Shown: piece by piece, positions 39,384-39,594 of the stretch | Layout of the letters: the number at the start of each line of letters is the position of its first letter | How positions within the stretch are numbered: the first letter of the stretch is position 1 | From: a virus | Length of the DNA: 39,594 bases | Reading direction: 5' to 3' (one strand) | IMG/VR virus record: IMGVR_UViG_3300022821_000048 | Location: 1 to 39,594 of that record | Notes under the pieces: model-generated | What the model saw: only the letters and a program-made list of their open reading frames with translations | Database searches by the model: none | Told to the model about the DNA's origin: nothing | Translations under genes and position numbers: made by a program

Positions 39384-39594
39384 GGTACAAACGCCCGACA
39401 ACTGACAAAAGGAATTTAAAGTACGGAAAAGCTAATCCGCAAGGTCGTGGTTATTTGGTTTGGGTTTACCTGCCTTTTGCGATGCGCATATCTTGGGATA
39501 GGAAAAAGAAAACAAAGCGCATACAATGTCATAGATTAATAGCTACAAGGCTTGAAAATGTGCTGCTTGATATATTGGTTCACTACGGGTATGA
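39380..39594 (+). CDS. Endolysin, M15-family peptidase (5' part; continues at position 1)
   Basis: Starts at ATG 39380 (MRYKRPTTDKRNLKYGKANP), runs through the terminal repeat and continues in frame at base 1 of the window to the stop at 390-392. The joined protein has 159 residues. The first 34 residues present here are basic and may help bind the cell wall; the metal-binding motifs lie in the part at 1-392. Confidence 0.9.
   Translation, partial: MRYKRPTTDKRNLKYGKANPQGRGYLVWVYLPFAMRISWDRKKKTKRIQCHRLIATRLENVLLDILVHYGY
39468..39594. repeat. Terminal direct repeat, right copy
   Basis: Exact copy of 1-127; see the left copy. The unique genome therefore spans 1-39467. Confidence 0.95.

Noticed and set aside
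1-39594. CRISPR array, tRNA genes, integrase or repressor
   Set aside because: I looked for regularly spaced repeats, cloverleaf-like segments and tyrosine or serine recombinase motifs and saw none. The repeats at 11302-11569 are irregularly spaced iterons, not a CRISPR array.

Overview
The window is one complete tailed-phage genome (siphovirus gene plan) that infects a member of the Bacteroidota. The first 127 bases (1-127) recur exactly as the last 127 (39468-39594), so the contig is a closed circle of 39,467 unique bases, and the endolysin gene runs across the join. Host assignment rests on promoter boxes of the Bacteroidota type (TAnnTTTG), the near absence of Shine-Dalgarno sequences and the protein families present. 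I see no integrase, CI-like repressor, tRNA or rRNA gene, so a strictly lytic life style is the simplest reading. Base composition looks AT-rich by eye.

Layout. (1) 38751-39594 plus 1-716: lysis block with small membrane proteins, a coiled-coil protein, an M15 peptidase endolysin and a holin-like protein. (2) 776-2463, minus strand: a chain of small early or accessory genes, several with stop and start overlapping as ATGA. (3) 2594-12739, plus strand: small early ORFs, mostly membrane miniproteins, then recombination genes (annealing protein, PD-(D/E)XK exonuclease, SSB-like), a sliding clamp, a D12-type adenine methylase, a zinc ribbon protein, a primase/DUF3987 helicase, an iteron-rich putative origin (11302-11569), a VRR-NUC-like nuclease and a MazG-like protein. 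(4) 12807-14447: two small genes and an array of gene cassettes that looks like an integron array without an integrase, lying between two copies of a 35-base direct repeat. (5) 14476-16533: ParB-like protein, FkbM methyltransferase and a TET/JBP-like 2-oxoglutarate dioxygenase, a possible DNA-modification set. (6) 16560-20697: terminase, portal and Mu F-like head protein. (7) 20804-26480: a sugar-modification module (ribbon-helix-helix protein, a glycosyltransferase/methyltransferase fusion, a sugar reductase/C-methyltransferase fusion, another glycosyltransferase) plus three minus-strand genes, set in the middle of the head genes. (8) 26555-38746: prohead protease, major capsid protein, connectors, major tail protein, tail chaperones with a -1 frameshift, tape measure, tail tip and a long fibre protein that starts with a signal-peptide-like sequence.

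How it fits together. The phage appears to bring its own replication initiator, primase/helicase, clamp and annealing/exonuclease pair but no DNA polymerase, so it probably captures the host replicase. Two untranslated elements (8677-8764, and a weaker one at 4136-4211) share a design of two hairpins whose loops are complementary, followed by a T-rich tract and directly by a start codon; they are candidates for a new RNA regulator. The cassette array, the paired-hairpin RNAs, the iteron origin, the possible DNA-modification trio and the sugar module are the most interesting parts.
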